DNA of 19,996 bases from an uncultured Clostridia bacterium (GTDB lineage: Bacteria > Bacillota > Clostridia > Christensenellales > Borkfalkiaceae), in assembly GCA_944372565.1 (NCBI GenBank), contig CALVZR010000020.1:1-19996 (forward strand). Reading direction: 5' to 3'. This document shows positions 13,089-19,996 of the stretch, piece by piece. Under the pieces are notes generated by a model, which saw only the letters and a program-made list of their open reading frames with translations, searched no databases and was not told where the DNA came from. Each line of letters opens with the position of its first letter. The stretch's first letter is position 1. The position numbers and the translations under genes are program-made.

Positions 13089-14864
13089 ATGACAAGCAAC
13101 AAAAAAGTATTGGCGTTTATCGAAGAAACCAAGGCTTTGTGCGACCCCAAAGAAGTCGTTTGGGTGGACGGCAGCGAAGCGCAGCTCGAAGCGTTCAGAA
13201 AGCAGGCTGTCGAAGAGGGTATTCTGATCAAACTCAACCAGGATCTTCTTCCGGGGTGCTATCTGCACCGCACCACGCAGAACGACGTTGCGCGTGTGGA
13301 AGGCAGAACGTATATCTGCTCCAAGAATAAGGACGATTCTTCGCCCATCAACAACTGGATGGAATCGGGCGAAGCGTACGATATGCTCAAAAAACTCTTC
13401 AAGGGATGCATGAAGGGCAGAACGCTCTACGTCATTCCCTATTCGATGGGCGCGGTCGGCTCCAAGTTCTCCAAGATCGGCATCGAGCTTACCGACTCCA
13501 TCTACGTCGTGCTCAACATGGCCATCTTGTCGAGGGTGGGCCGGAAAGTGCTCGACGTGCTCGGCGACGGCGACTTCGTGAAAGGCCTGCACTCCTATGC
13601 GGAACTTTCCGAAGAGAAGAGATACATCTGCCACTTCCCCGAGGACGACACGATTATTTCCATCAACTCCAACTACGGCGGCAACGTGCTGCTCGGCAAG
13701 AAGTGCTTCGCGCTGCGCATCGCTTCCTACCTCGGCAAAACCGAAGGCTGGATGGCGGAGCACATGCTCATTCTGGGCGTGGAATATCCCAACGGCGAAA
13801 CGAAGTACATCGCGGCGGCTTTCCCGTCTGCCTGCGGCAAAACCAACCTCGCCATGCTCATTCCGCCCGAAGTGTATAAGAAGAAGGGCTACAAAGTCTG
13901 GTGCGTGGGCGACGACATCGCCTGGATCCGCGTGGGCGCGGACGGCAGACTGTACGCCGTGAACCCCGAAAACGGTTTCTTCGGCGTTGCGCCCGGAACC
14001 AACGAAAAATCCAACCCCAACGCGCTGCACACCACGCAGAAGAACACCATCTTCACCAACGTGGCGTACAATGCGGATAACGGCACCGTGTGGTGGGAAG
14101 GGCTCGACAAGAATCCCCCGAAGAACGGCATCGACTGGAAGGGCAATCCCTGGAACGGCGATATGAAGGACGCGGAAGGCAAACCCGTGAAGGGCGCGCA
14201 CCCGAACAGCCGTTTCACCGCTCCCGCGGTCAACTGCCCCTGCCTGTCCAAGGAATTTGAAAATCCGGACGGCGTGCCCCTGTCCGCCATCGTGTTCGGC
14301 GGCAGAAGGGCGAAGACGGCTCCGCTGGTGTATCAGTCCACTTCCTGGAACAACGGCGTGTTCGTAGGCTCCTCGATGGCGAGCGAAACGACGGCTGCGG
14401 CCACGGGCGCGGTCGGCGTGGTCAGAAGGGACCCGATGGCGATGCGTCCGTTCGTGGGATACAATATGGGCGATTACTTCGCGCACTGGATCGAAATGGG
14501 CAAGAAGGTGAAGAACCCGCCCAAAATCTTCAACGTCAACTGGTTCAGAACGGACGATGAAGGCCACTTCATCTGGCCGGGCTTCGGCGACAATATGAGG
14601 GTGCTCGAATGGATCCTCGCGCGCTGCGAAGACAAGGTGGACGCGGTGGAAACCCCGATCGGCTACGTTCCGAAGGCGGAGGACATCAACATCGAAGGGC
14701 TGGACGGCATCACTGTGGACACGGTGAAGGGTCTGCTCGAAATCGACAAGAACACCTGGAAAGAAGAGGCGGACGGCATCGAGAAATTCTACGGCGAACT
14801 CACCAGAGTGCCGCAGGAACTCAAAGACGAACTCGCCGCCCTCAAAAAGAGACTGGATGCGTAA
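13089..14864 (+). CDS. pckG: Phosphoenolpyruvate carboxykinase (GTP)
   Basis: A 591-residue protein of the GTP-dependent PEPCK family (EC 4.1.1.32), which interconverts oxaloacetate plus GTP with PEP plus GDP and CO2. The kinase-1a P-loop is FPSACGKTN (245-253), carrying the reactive Cys249. VGDDIAWI (273-280) is the kinase-2/metal-binding segment. RTTQNDVARVEGRTYI (61-76) and SNYGGNVLLGKKCFALRI (194-211) are substrate-binding regions. The start at 13089 follows TAGGAGAAAG; the open frame further upstream lies in the untranslated leader. The length is usual for the family. In anaerobes the enzyme may run in the CO2-fixing direction, making GTP; direction is inferred. Confidence 0.96.
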   Translation: MTSNKKVLAFIEETKALCDPKEVVWVDGSEAQLEAFRKQAVEEGILIKLNQDLLPGCYLHRTTQNDVARVEGRTYICSKNKDDSSPINNWMESGEAYDMLKKLFKGCMKGRTLYVIPYSMGAVGSKFSKIGIELTDSIYVVLNMAILSRVGRKVLDVLGDGDFVKGLHSYAELSEEKRYICHFPEDDTIISINSNYGGNVLLGKKCFALRIASYLGKTEGWMAEHMLILGVEYPNGETKYIAAAFPSACGKTNLAMLIPPEVYKKKGYKVWCVGDDIAWIRVGADGRLYAVNPENGFFGVAPGTNEKSNPNALHTTQKNTIFTNVAYNADNGTVWWEGLDKNPPKNGIDWKGNPWNGDMKDAEGKPVKGAHPNSRFTAPAVNCPCLSKEFENPDGVPLSAIVFGGRRAKTAPLVYQSTSWNNGVFVGSSMASETTAAATGAVGVVRRDPMAMRPFVGYNMGDYFAHWIEMGKKVKNPPKIFNVNWFRTDDEGHFIWPGFGDNMRVLEWILARCEDKVDAVETPIGYVPKAEDINIEGLDGITVDTVKGLLEIDKNTWKEEADGIEKFYGELTRVPQELKDELAALKKRLDA

Positions 14865-14891
14865 AAAGCATTTGCCGGCGAACGGCAGTAA

Positions 14892-14930
14892 AAAGCGCCT
14901 TGCGGGAATTCCGCAAGGCGCTTTCTTTTA
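14892..14930 (+). terminator. Rho-independent terminator of pckG
   Basis: A 14-bp perfect stem (AAAGCGCCTTGCGG, 14892-14905, with 14911-14924) and a five-base loop is followed by CTTTTA. It begins 28 nt after the pckG stop. Confidence 0.85.
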
Positions 14931-14935
14931 TGGAT

Positions 14936-14970
14936 AAACGGCGGCGCATCGTTTCGATGCGCCGCCGTTT
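14936..14970. terminator. 16-bp hairpin between pckG and the minus-strand XRE gene
   Basis: The arms at 14936-14951 and 14955-14970 pair perfectly around a TTT loop. It lies 12 nt past the stop of the minus-strand gene at 14983 and probably terminates it, though the T-run is short. Confidence 0.6.
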
Positions 14971-14982
14971 GTTCAGCCGTTT

Positions 14983-15201
14983 TTATTTTTTATCTTCTTT
15001 TATCCGTTCGCCCAACAGGGATTCGGGCGTTTCGTCCAGAAATTCGCAGATGCGCAGAAACGTATCGAAATCGGGTTCGTTGATGCCGTTTATCCAACGG
15101 CTTACCGTTTGCTGCGATACGTGCAGGGCAGTTGCAAGTTTTTGCTGCGAAAGCCCCAGCTGGGCGAGCGTGTCTTTTAAATTTTTTCCGAAATTCGTCA
15201 T
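14983..15201 (-). CDS. Small XRE/Cro-type DNA-binding regulator
   Basis: A 72-residue protein from the ATG at 15199-15201. The frame is open further upstream, but that part runs through the opposite-strand gene and lacks family similarity. A helix-turn-helix of the XRE family fills about 5-60: LAQLGLSQQKLATALHVSQQ, then TVSRWINGINEPDFDTFLRI. The ribosome binding site is weak (AAAGGG). It is divergent from a second XRE-like gene, with 111 bp between the start codons. The shared region carries two dyads, so cross-repression or autoregulation is likely but inferred. Confidence 0.85.
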   Translation of the reverse strand: MTNFGKNLKDTLAQLGLSQQKLATALHVSQQTVSRWINGINEPDFDTFLRICEFLDETPESLLGERIKEDKK

Positions 15202-15248
15202 AAATGCACCCTTTTGCAAAAGTATATAATAAAACCGCGCAGAAACGA

Positions 15249-15295
15249 TTGACCCACACGTTTTGCGTGTGATAAAATACACGTAAAAAGTGTAT
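15249..15295 (+). promoter_or_regulatory. Promoter with two 15-bp operator dyads between divergent XRE genes
   Basis: TTGACC (15249-15254) and TAAAAT (15273-15278), 18 bp apart, form a plus-strand promoter. ACACG-N5-CGTGT (15256-15270) fills its spacer. ACACG-N5-AGTGT (15279-15293) sits over the start point. The two dyads have the same length and are 23 bp apart centre to centre, so bound dimers would lie on nearly the same DNA face and block this promoter. Confidence 0.6.
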
Positions 15296-15312
15296 GCAAA
15301 AACGGGATTTAT

Positions 15313-15558
15313 ATGGAAATTTCGGAAAAAGCCAAAAAAAGATTTGCAAGGATTTGCAGAAGAATAGAAATGTTGCGGTGTCTGAAAGGGGTTTCCTGTA
15401 AGGAGGCGGCAAAGGGGAGCGGGGTGAGCGAAAAGTTTTTTCAAAAGATAGCGGACGGGGAATATTGCGTTGTTCCCGAATCCGTACTTTTTTTATTGTC
15501 GGTATATTTCGAGGTGAGTTTCGATTATCTGATAGGAAAAAACCGCCCCGCGGATTGA
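15313..15558 (+). CDS. Second small XRE-like regulator
   Basis: An 81-residue basic protein. A helix-turn-helix is seen at about 28-50 (SCKEAAKGSGVSEKFFQKIADG), and the family-typical ending VSFDYLIGKNRP lies at 68-79. The ribosome binding site is poor (ACGGGA). The last codons and the stop lie inside the terminator hairpin at 15543-15573. With its divergent neighbour it makes a two-gene pair like a phage cI/cro switch, but no other phage gene is present. Confidence 0.75.
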   Translation: MEISEKAKKRFARICRRIEMLRCLKGVSCKEAAKGSGVSEKFFQKIADGEYCVVPESVLFLLSVYFEVSFDYLIGKNRPAD

Positions 15559-15573
15559 AACTCCGCGGGGCGG
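15543..15573. terminator. Terminator overlapping the end of the plus XRE gene
   Basis: A 12-bp stem (15543-15554/15562-15573) encloses the TGA stop (15556-15558) in its seven-base loop. On the minus strand it is followed by TTTTTT, so it is a strong terminator for transketolase. On the plus strand the tail is only GGTGTTTAT. Confidence 0.75.
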
Positions 15574-15608
15574 GGGTGTTTATATCGCGTTTTATATCCG
15601 GATAAAAC

Positions 15609-17576
15609 TTATTTCAGCAGGCTTTCCGCCGTTTCGGCGATGTGTTCCGCAGTGAAGCCGTAGTGTTTGAAAAGTTCTCCCGCGGGGGCGGAGGCGCCGA
15701 AACTTTCCATACCGATCACCTTGCCGTCCAGCCCGGCATATTTATACCAGCCGAGGGGCGAGCCGGCTTCCACGCACACCCGCGCGCGCACCGCGGCGGG
15801 CAGAACGCACTGTTGATATTCCGCGCTCTGCCTTTCAAAAATTTCCGTGCACGGCATGGAAATCACCCGCGCGTTCACGCCTTTTTCGCGCAGCGCCGCC
15901 TGCGCCTGCAAACAGGGGGCAACCTCGCTCCCGCTCGCGATGAGCAGCACTTCGGGCGCGCCTTCGCAGTCCGAAAGCACATACCCGCCTTTAAGCGCCG
16001 CCTTGCCCGAACCCTCGCACAGCGGCAGGGTCTGGCGGGAGAGGATGAGGCAGGTGGGGTTTTTCGCGGAGAGCGCGCTCTCCCACGCCGCCGCCGTTTC
16101 CCGCGCGTCCGCGGGGCGGAACACGTCCACGCCCGGCGTGGCGCGCAGCGCCGTAAGGTGTTCCACGGGCTGGTGCGTGGGACCGTCCTCGCCAACGCCG
16201 ATGGAATCGTGCGTGAAGATATAAATCACGGGCAGTTTCATCAGCGCGGACATACGCAGCGACGCTTTCAGATAATCGCTGAACACGAAGAACGTGGCGC
16301 AGTAGCTCACGAACCCGCCGTGCAGGGTGATGCCGTTCGCAATCGCCGCCATCGCCTGTTCGCGCACGCCGAAGTGAATGTTTTTCCCCGTGCGCTCGGT
16401 GGGGGAGAAATACCCGCCGTTTTTGATCACGCTCTTGTTCGAGGGGCCGAGATCTGCCGAGCCGCCGAAGAAAGCGGGAATCTTTTCCGCCAGGCGGTTG
16501 AGCACCGCCGAACTCGCCGAACGCGTGGCGTCCGCCTTGTCGAAGGCGTATAAACTTTCATCGTTCGCGAAATCGTACAATTCGCCGTTTATCCGCTTTT
16601 CAAACGCCGCCGCCTCCGCGGGATACGCCGCCTTGTAGCGGGCGAACAGCTCCTTCCAGCTTTCGCTGATCTTCTTTCCGCGCGCAACCGCCCGCCGCGT
16701 GTGTCGCAGCACGGCTTTTGGCACTTCAAAGCCCTCGCATTCCCAGCCGAGCGCCTCTTTCAGGCGTTTGAGGTTTTCCGCGCCGAGGGGGGCACCGTGG
16801 CAGTCCGCCGTGCCCGCGAGGGGGGAGCCGTAGCCGATCACCGACCTGCAGATGATGAGGGAGGGCTTTTCCTTTTCGGCTTTCGCGCGGCGTGTGGCGC
16901 GCAGAATGGCGGAAACGTCGTTGATGTCCGCCACGCGCAGCACCTGCCAGCCGAGCGCCTCGTGCCGTTTGGCAACGTCCTCGGTGAACGCCGCGCCCGT
17001 GTCGCCCTCGATGGTGATGTTGTTGGAATCGTAATACACGATGAGTTTGCCGAGTTTGTTCGTGCCCGCGAAGGAAGCCGCCTCGTTTTCCATCCCTTCC
17101 TGCATACAGCCGTCGCCGCAGAGCACGTAGGTATAATGGTCGGTGAGGGGGAAGCCTTCCTTATTGAACTCCGCCGCCATGCGGGCTTCCGCCATCGCCA
17201 TACCCACGGCGGTGGCAATGCCCTGCCCGAGCGGGCCGGTGGAAGTTTCCACGCCCGGCGTTTCGCGGTATTCGGGGTGCCCGGGCGTTCTGGAACCGAA
17301 CTGGCGGAAGGAGGCGATTTCGCTTTCCGTCAGCCCGAAACCGTAAAGGTACAAAAGGGAATAGAGCAGCATGGAACCGTGCCCCGCGGACAGCACGAAA
17401 CGGTCCCTGTCGTAAAAGGAAGGATCTTTGGGATCGTACTTCATAATGTCGTTATAGAGCGCGTATCCGAGCGGCGCGGCGCCCAGCGGAAGGCCGGGGT
17501 GGCCGGATTTCGCTTTTTCCACTGCCTCCGCGGAAAGCACGCGGACGGCGTTTACGGTTTGCTGACGAATTTGCAT
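15609..17576 (-). CDS. tkt: Transketolase
   Basis: A full-length 655-residue transketolase (EC 2.2.1.1) that moves two-carbon ketol units in the pentose phosphate pathway using thiamine diphosphate. Visible motifs are GHPGLPLG (25-32), GHGSMLLY (65-72), GPLGQG (114-119) and the TPP/Mg signature GDGCMQEG (154-161) with NNITIEG downstream. CHGAPLG has His260. HFGVREQAM carries the catalytic Glu406. EDGPTHQPVEHL lies at 463-474. AAGGAG (about 17582-17588) sets the start. It is transcribed alone, convergent with the small XRE gene and divergent from proS. A short hairpin (17600-17604/17612-17616) lies in its UTR. Confidence 0.96.
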   Translation of the reverse strand: MQIRQQTVNAVRVLSAEAVEKAKSGHPGLPLGAAPLGYALYNDIMKYDPKDPSFYDRDRFVLSAGHGSMLLYSLLYLYGFGLTESEIASFRQFGSRTPGHPEYRETPGVETSTGPLGQGIATAVGMAMAEARMAAEFNKEGFPLTDHYTYVLCGDGCMQEGMENEAASFAGTNKLGKLIVYYDSNNITIEGDTGAAFTEDVAKRHEALGWQVLRVADINDVSAILRATRRAKAEKEKPSLIICRSVIGYGSPLAGTADCHGAPLGAENLKRLKEALGWECEGFEVPKAVLRHTRRAVARGKKISESWKELFARYKAAYPAEAAAFEKRINGELYDFANDESLYAFDKADATRSASSAVLNRLAEKIPAFFGGSADLGPSNKSVIKNGGYFSPTERTGKNIHFGVREQAMAAIANGITLHGGFVSYCATFFVFSDYLKASLRMSALMKLPVIYIFTHDSIGVGEDGPTHQPVEHLTALRATPGVDVFRPADARETAAAWESALSAKNPTCLILSRQTLPLCEGSGKAALKGGYVLSDCEGAPEVLLIASGSEVAPCLQAQAALREKGVNARVISMPCTEIFERQSAEYQQCVLPAAVRARVCVEAGSPLGWYKYAGLDGKVIGMESFGASAPAGELFKHYGFTAEHIAETAESLLK

Positions 17577-17637
17577 AATTTCTCCTTTTTTTCTCCGCGG
17601 CGGGTATAATTCCCGCGCGGAAACCTATATTATTTTC

Positions 17638-17666
17638 ATTGTAATATACTTTTTGCTTTTTTTCAA
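17638..17666 (-). promoter_or_regulatory. Sigma-A promoter of tkt
   Basis: On the minus strand TTGAAA (17661-17666) and TACAAT (17638-17643) are separated by 17 bp. An alternative, TAGACT-17-TATATT, overlaps it a few bases upstream. Confidence 0.7.
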
Positions 17667-17748
17667 GTCTATTTCAAGGAATTTTTGATTTATTATAAGC
17701 AAAAGCCCGTTTTCGGGAAAATATCGGGCGGGAATTTACGCCATTTAT

Positions 17749-17777
17749 TTGTCTTTTCTTTCGGGATTTGCTATAAT
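17749..17777 (+). promoter_or_regulatory. Sigma-A promoter of proS
   Basis: TTGTCT (17749-17754) and TATAAT (17772-17777) are separated by 17 bp. The start point would be near 17784, leaving a UTR of about 26 nt with no T-box and no clear ribosome binding site. Confidence 0.75.
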
Positions 17778-17809
17778 AAAAGAAAATTATTTCCGGGTTT
17801 ACGTTTGTT

Positions 17810-19237
17810 ATGGAAAAAAAGCAGTTTGTGAAAGAAGTTGCGGACATCAACGAAGATTTCGCCCAATGGTACACCGACGTAGTCGTAAAGACCGAACTCG
17901 TGGATTACGGCCCCGTGAAGGGCACTATGGTCATCCGCCCGTACGGCTATGCGATCTGGGAAAATATTCAGCGCGAACTGGATAAGCGTTTCAAGGCGCT
18001 CGGCGTGAAAAACGCCTATTTCCCCATGCTCATCCCCGAAAGTTATTTAAAGCGGGAGGCCGAGCACGTGGAGGGCTTTGCGCCCGAAGTCGCTGTGGTT
18101 ACCTACGCGGGCGGCTCGGAATTGCAGGAAAAACTGGTTATCCGCCCGACGAGCGAAACCATCATCTGCGAAATGTATGCCAAGTGGATGCAGAGTTACC
18201 GCGATCTGCCCATCATAATCAATCAGTGGGCGAACGTGATGCGGTGGGAAAAGACCACCCGCCCGTTTTTGAGGACGAGCGAATTTTTGTGGCAGGAAGG
18301 CCACACCGTGCACGCCACCGAAGAGGAGGCGATGGAAGAAACCATCCGCATGCTGGGCGTTTACAAGGAATTTGCCGAAAACGTGCTCGCCATTCCCGTA
18401 CTGACGGGCAGAAAGACCGAAAAGGAAAAGTTCGCGGGGGCGGTTGCCACCTTCGGGATGGAGGCGATGACGCTGGACGGCAAGAGTTTGCAGGCGGGCA
18501 CTTCGCACTATCTCGGGCAGAACTTCGCCAAGGCGTTCGATATGCAGTTTCTCGATAAAGACGGCGTGAGAAAATACGGTTATTCCACGTCGTGGGGCAC
18601 ATCCACCCGCATGATCGGCGCGCTCATCATGGCGCACGGCGACGAGCGCGGGCTGGTGCTGCCCCCCAAAGTGGCGCCCGTGCAGGTCGTCATCGTGCCG
18701 GTCGCGGCGCACAAGGGCGGCGTTACGGAAAAGGCGGAAGCGCTCAACGCCGCGCTGCTGAAAGAGGAAGTCCGTTCGGAAATCGACAACCGCGACGCCA
18801 GCCCCGGCTGGAAGTTCAACGAATGGGAGATGAAGGGGGTGCCCGTGCGCGTGGAGATCGGCCCGCGCGACATCGAGAAAAACCAGATCGCCGTGTTCCG
18901 CCGCGACACGCTGGAAAAAACCTTCCTGCCCTTCGACGGCGCGGCGGGCGCGCTGAAAGACCTCCTCGGCGAAATCCAGAAGAACATGCTGGAAAAATCG
19001 CGTAAAAACCGCGACGGGCGCATCGTGTACGCGGAAAACATCGAAGAACTGCTTGCCGGCGTGGAAGGGAAAAATTTCGTGAAAGCCGGCTGGTGCGGCT
19101 GCCGCGAATGCGAAGATAAAATCAAGGAAAAAACCGCCGCCACGGCGCGCGTTATCGTCGAAGGAGAAAAGAGCGAAACCTGCGCGGCGTGCGGCAAAAA
19201 GGCAAAACATACGGTGATTTTCGCGCGGGCGTATTAA
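17810..19237 (+). CDS. proS: Prolyl-tRNA synthetase, short (archaeal/eukaryal-like, type 3) form
   Basis: A 475-residue class II aminoacyl-tRNA synthetase charging tRNA-Pro (EC 6.1.1.15). RPTSET (112-117) and the motif-2 segment RPFLRTSEFLWQEGHT (151-166) are present, followed by the motif-3 region GTSTRMIGALIMAHGDERGL (263-282). The anticodon-binding domain starts near 288 (VAPVQVVIVP). The C-terminal domain has Cys429, Cys431, Cys434, Cys458 and Cys461, like the zinc-binding tail of this subgroup. The INS editing domain of the long bacterial form (about 570 residues) is absent. The ATG lacks a clear ribosome binding site. It is the first gene of a possible operon with the membrane protein 28 nt downstream. 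Confidence 0.95.
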   Translation: MEKKQFVKEVADINEDFAQWYTDVVVKTELVDYGPVKGTMVIRPYGYAIWENIQRELDKRFKALGVKNAYFPMLIPESYLKREAEHVEGFAPEVAVVTYAGGSELQEKLVIRPTSETIICEMYAKWMQSYRDLPIIINQWANVMRWEKTTRPFLRTSEFLWQEGHTVHATEEEAMEETIRMLGVYKEFAENVLAIPVLTGRKTEKEKFAGAVATFGMEAMTLDGKSLQAGTSHYLGQNFAKAFDMQFLDKDGVRKYGYSTSWGTSTRMIGALIMAHGDERGLVLPPKVAPVQVVIVPVAAHKGGVTEKAEALNAALLKEEVRSEIDNRDASPGWKFNEWEMKGVPVRVEIGPRDIEKNQIAVFRRDTLEKTFLPFDGAAGALKDLLGEIQKNMLEKSRKNRDGRIVYAENIEELLAGVEGKNFVKAGWCGCRECEDKIKEKTAATARVIVEGEKSETCAACGKKAKHTVIFARAY

Positions 19238-19265
19238 AAGCCGGCGGCGTCGCCGAAAAGGGATC

Positions 19266-19996
19266 ATGGATACGATTATTCTCCAAAAAGGCAACGAATT
19301 GCTGCAATTCATCTATGAGGACGGCACCACCGTCGTCATTTACGCGTGGCAGGCGATCGTCATTTTGTGCGTATGCGCGGCGGTCGCCGTCGCCCTGTAC
19401 GTGCTGATGGGGCTCGGGCTGATGAAGATGGCGGCGAACAACGGCGTGAAACTCGGCTGGCTGGGGTTCGTGCCTTTCGCGCGATACTTCATCGCCGGCA
19501 GGGTGGCGGGGCATACCCGTCTGTTCGGGAAAAAGATGAAGAACGCCGGCTTCTGGCTGGCGATCGTCTCCGGCGTGTTTTTCGCGTTCAACGCCGCGAG
19601 TCTGTATTATCAGTACTATCCGCTGGGGTACGCCTTTTTCGGCGGGGACATCGTGGAGTTTTTCTACACGCAGAGCGGCATGGCGTATTCCAGCCCTATA
19701 TTGGAGGATTTTTCCTATTATCCCGCCGTGGAAGTCTATCTGAACGTTTGGGCGTGGGTGGCGTTCCCCGTGCAGATCGCGCAGCTTTTCTTCTTCGTGC
19801 TCACCTTCATGCAGCTGTTCAAGAAATTCAACCCGCGCAACTATTTCACCTTTACGCTGCTTTCCTTTTTCGGGGAACTCCTCGGCATTTCGCTGGCGGG
19901 GGCGTTCGTCTTTTCCCAGCGCAACAGGACGGCGGTCAATTACAACGACTATCTCAAAGAGCAGTATATGCGCATGCAGGGCATGTACTTCCCCCC
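19266..19996 (+). CDS. Multi-pass membrane protein of unknown function (C-terminus cut by window edge)
   Basis: ATG at 19266 opens 243 codons that run off the window. About four hydrophobic segments are visible (about 23-50, 94-117, 155-182 and 194-217), with a conserved-looking VKLGWLGFVPFARYFIAGRV (61-80) after the first. The C-terminal end of the visible part is polar with Met/Tyr-rich sequence (LKEQYMRMQGMYF). Proteins with this start occur in Clostridia as far as I recall, but no role is known. The ribosome binding site is weak (AAAAGGG). It lies 28 nt after proS and may be cotranscribed with it. Confidence 0.75.
   Translation, partial: MDTIILQKGNELLQFIYEDGTTVVIYAWQAIVILCVCAAVAVALYVLMGLGLMKMAANNGVKLGWLGFVPFARYFIAGRVAGHTRLFGKKMKNAGFWLAIVSGVFFAFNAASLYYQYYPLGYAFFGGDIVEFFYTQSGMAYSSPILEDFSYYPAVEVYLNVWAWVAFPVQIAQLFFFVLTFMQLFKKFNPRNYFTFTLLSFFGELLGISLAGAFVFSQRNRTAVNYNDYLKEQYMRMQGMYFP

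Noticed and set aside
15202..15444. Upstream extension of the minus-strand XRE gene (81 more residues).
   Set aside because: It would overlap the divergent gene and its promoter, and the extra residues show no family similarity; the ATG at 15201 gives an ordinary 72-residue XRE protein.
14865..15600. A prophage or integrated element around the two XRE genes.
   Set aside because: No integrase, attachment repeats or structural genes lie between pckG and tkt.

Overview
The window reads as a chromosomal stretch from an endospore-forming member of the Firmicutes, class Clostridia, most likely an uncultured gut lineage. The grounds are a spoIIR-sleB-ypeB sporulation/germination operon, a T-box riboswitch with intrinsic terminators, strong AGGAGG-type ribosome binding sites, GTP-type PEP carboxykinase and a short type-3-like prolyl-tRNA synthetase. 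The core genes favour G/C-ending codons. Two hypothetical genes near the middle look clearly A+T-richer. No tRNA, rRNA, insertion sequence, CRISPR array or prophage structural gene was seen.

Layout. 1-1261 (minus, cut by the left edge): zinc-ribbon/TIR-domain protein with TPR-like flanks and a hairpin in its 5' UTR. 1432-4473 (plus): sigma-F/sigma-G-like promoter, spoIIR, sleB, ypeB, terminator. 4517-6524 (plus): sigma-A promoter, T-box best read as tryptophan-specific, a 20-codon ORF, and a stand-alone TrpB2-type tryptophan synthase beta chain. 6548-10165: an accessory-looking block with an attenuator-like leader and small membrane-anchored protein, a Gfo/Idh/MocA oxidoreductase (minus) divergent from a DNA-binding-domain-only AraC regulator that appears leaderless, and a second membrane-anchored hypothetical. 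10192-11178 (minus): a tripartite protein of unknown function behind a sigma-E-like promoter. 11353-12897 (minus): a CNNM/CorC-HlyC membrane transporter behind a roughly 190-nt structured leader with a closing helix and an intrinsic terminator, laid out like a riboswitch but of no class I recognise. 12920-14930 (plus): PEP carboxykinase. 14983-15558: two divergent small XRE-type regulators sharing two 15-bp dyads. 15609-17666 (minus): transketolase. 17749-19237 (plus): prolyl-tRNA synthetase, followed by a multi-pass membrane protein cut by the right edge.

How the genes work together. The first operon links forespore-to-mother-cell signalling (SpoIIR activates pro-sigma-E processing) with the cortex-lytic germination pair SleB/YpeB. 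The TrpB unit appears to sense uncharged tRNA-Trp. PEP carboxykinase and transketolase are central carbon enzymes. The strongest undescribed candidates are the CNNM leader (12701-12862), the attenuator-like leader at 6583-6697, and the compact XRE/XRE switch at 15202-15312. Nearly every gene boundary carries a long G+C-rich hairpin.
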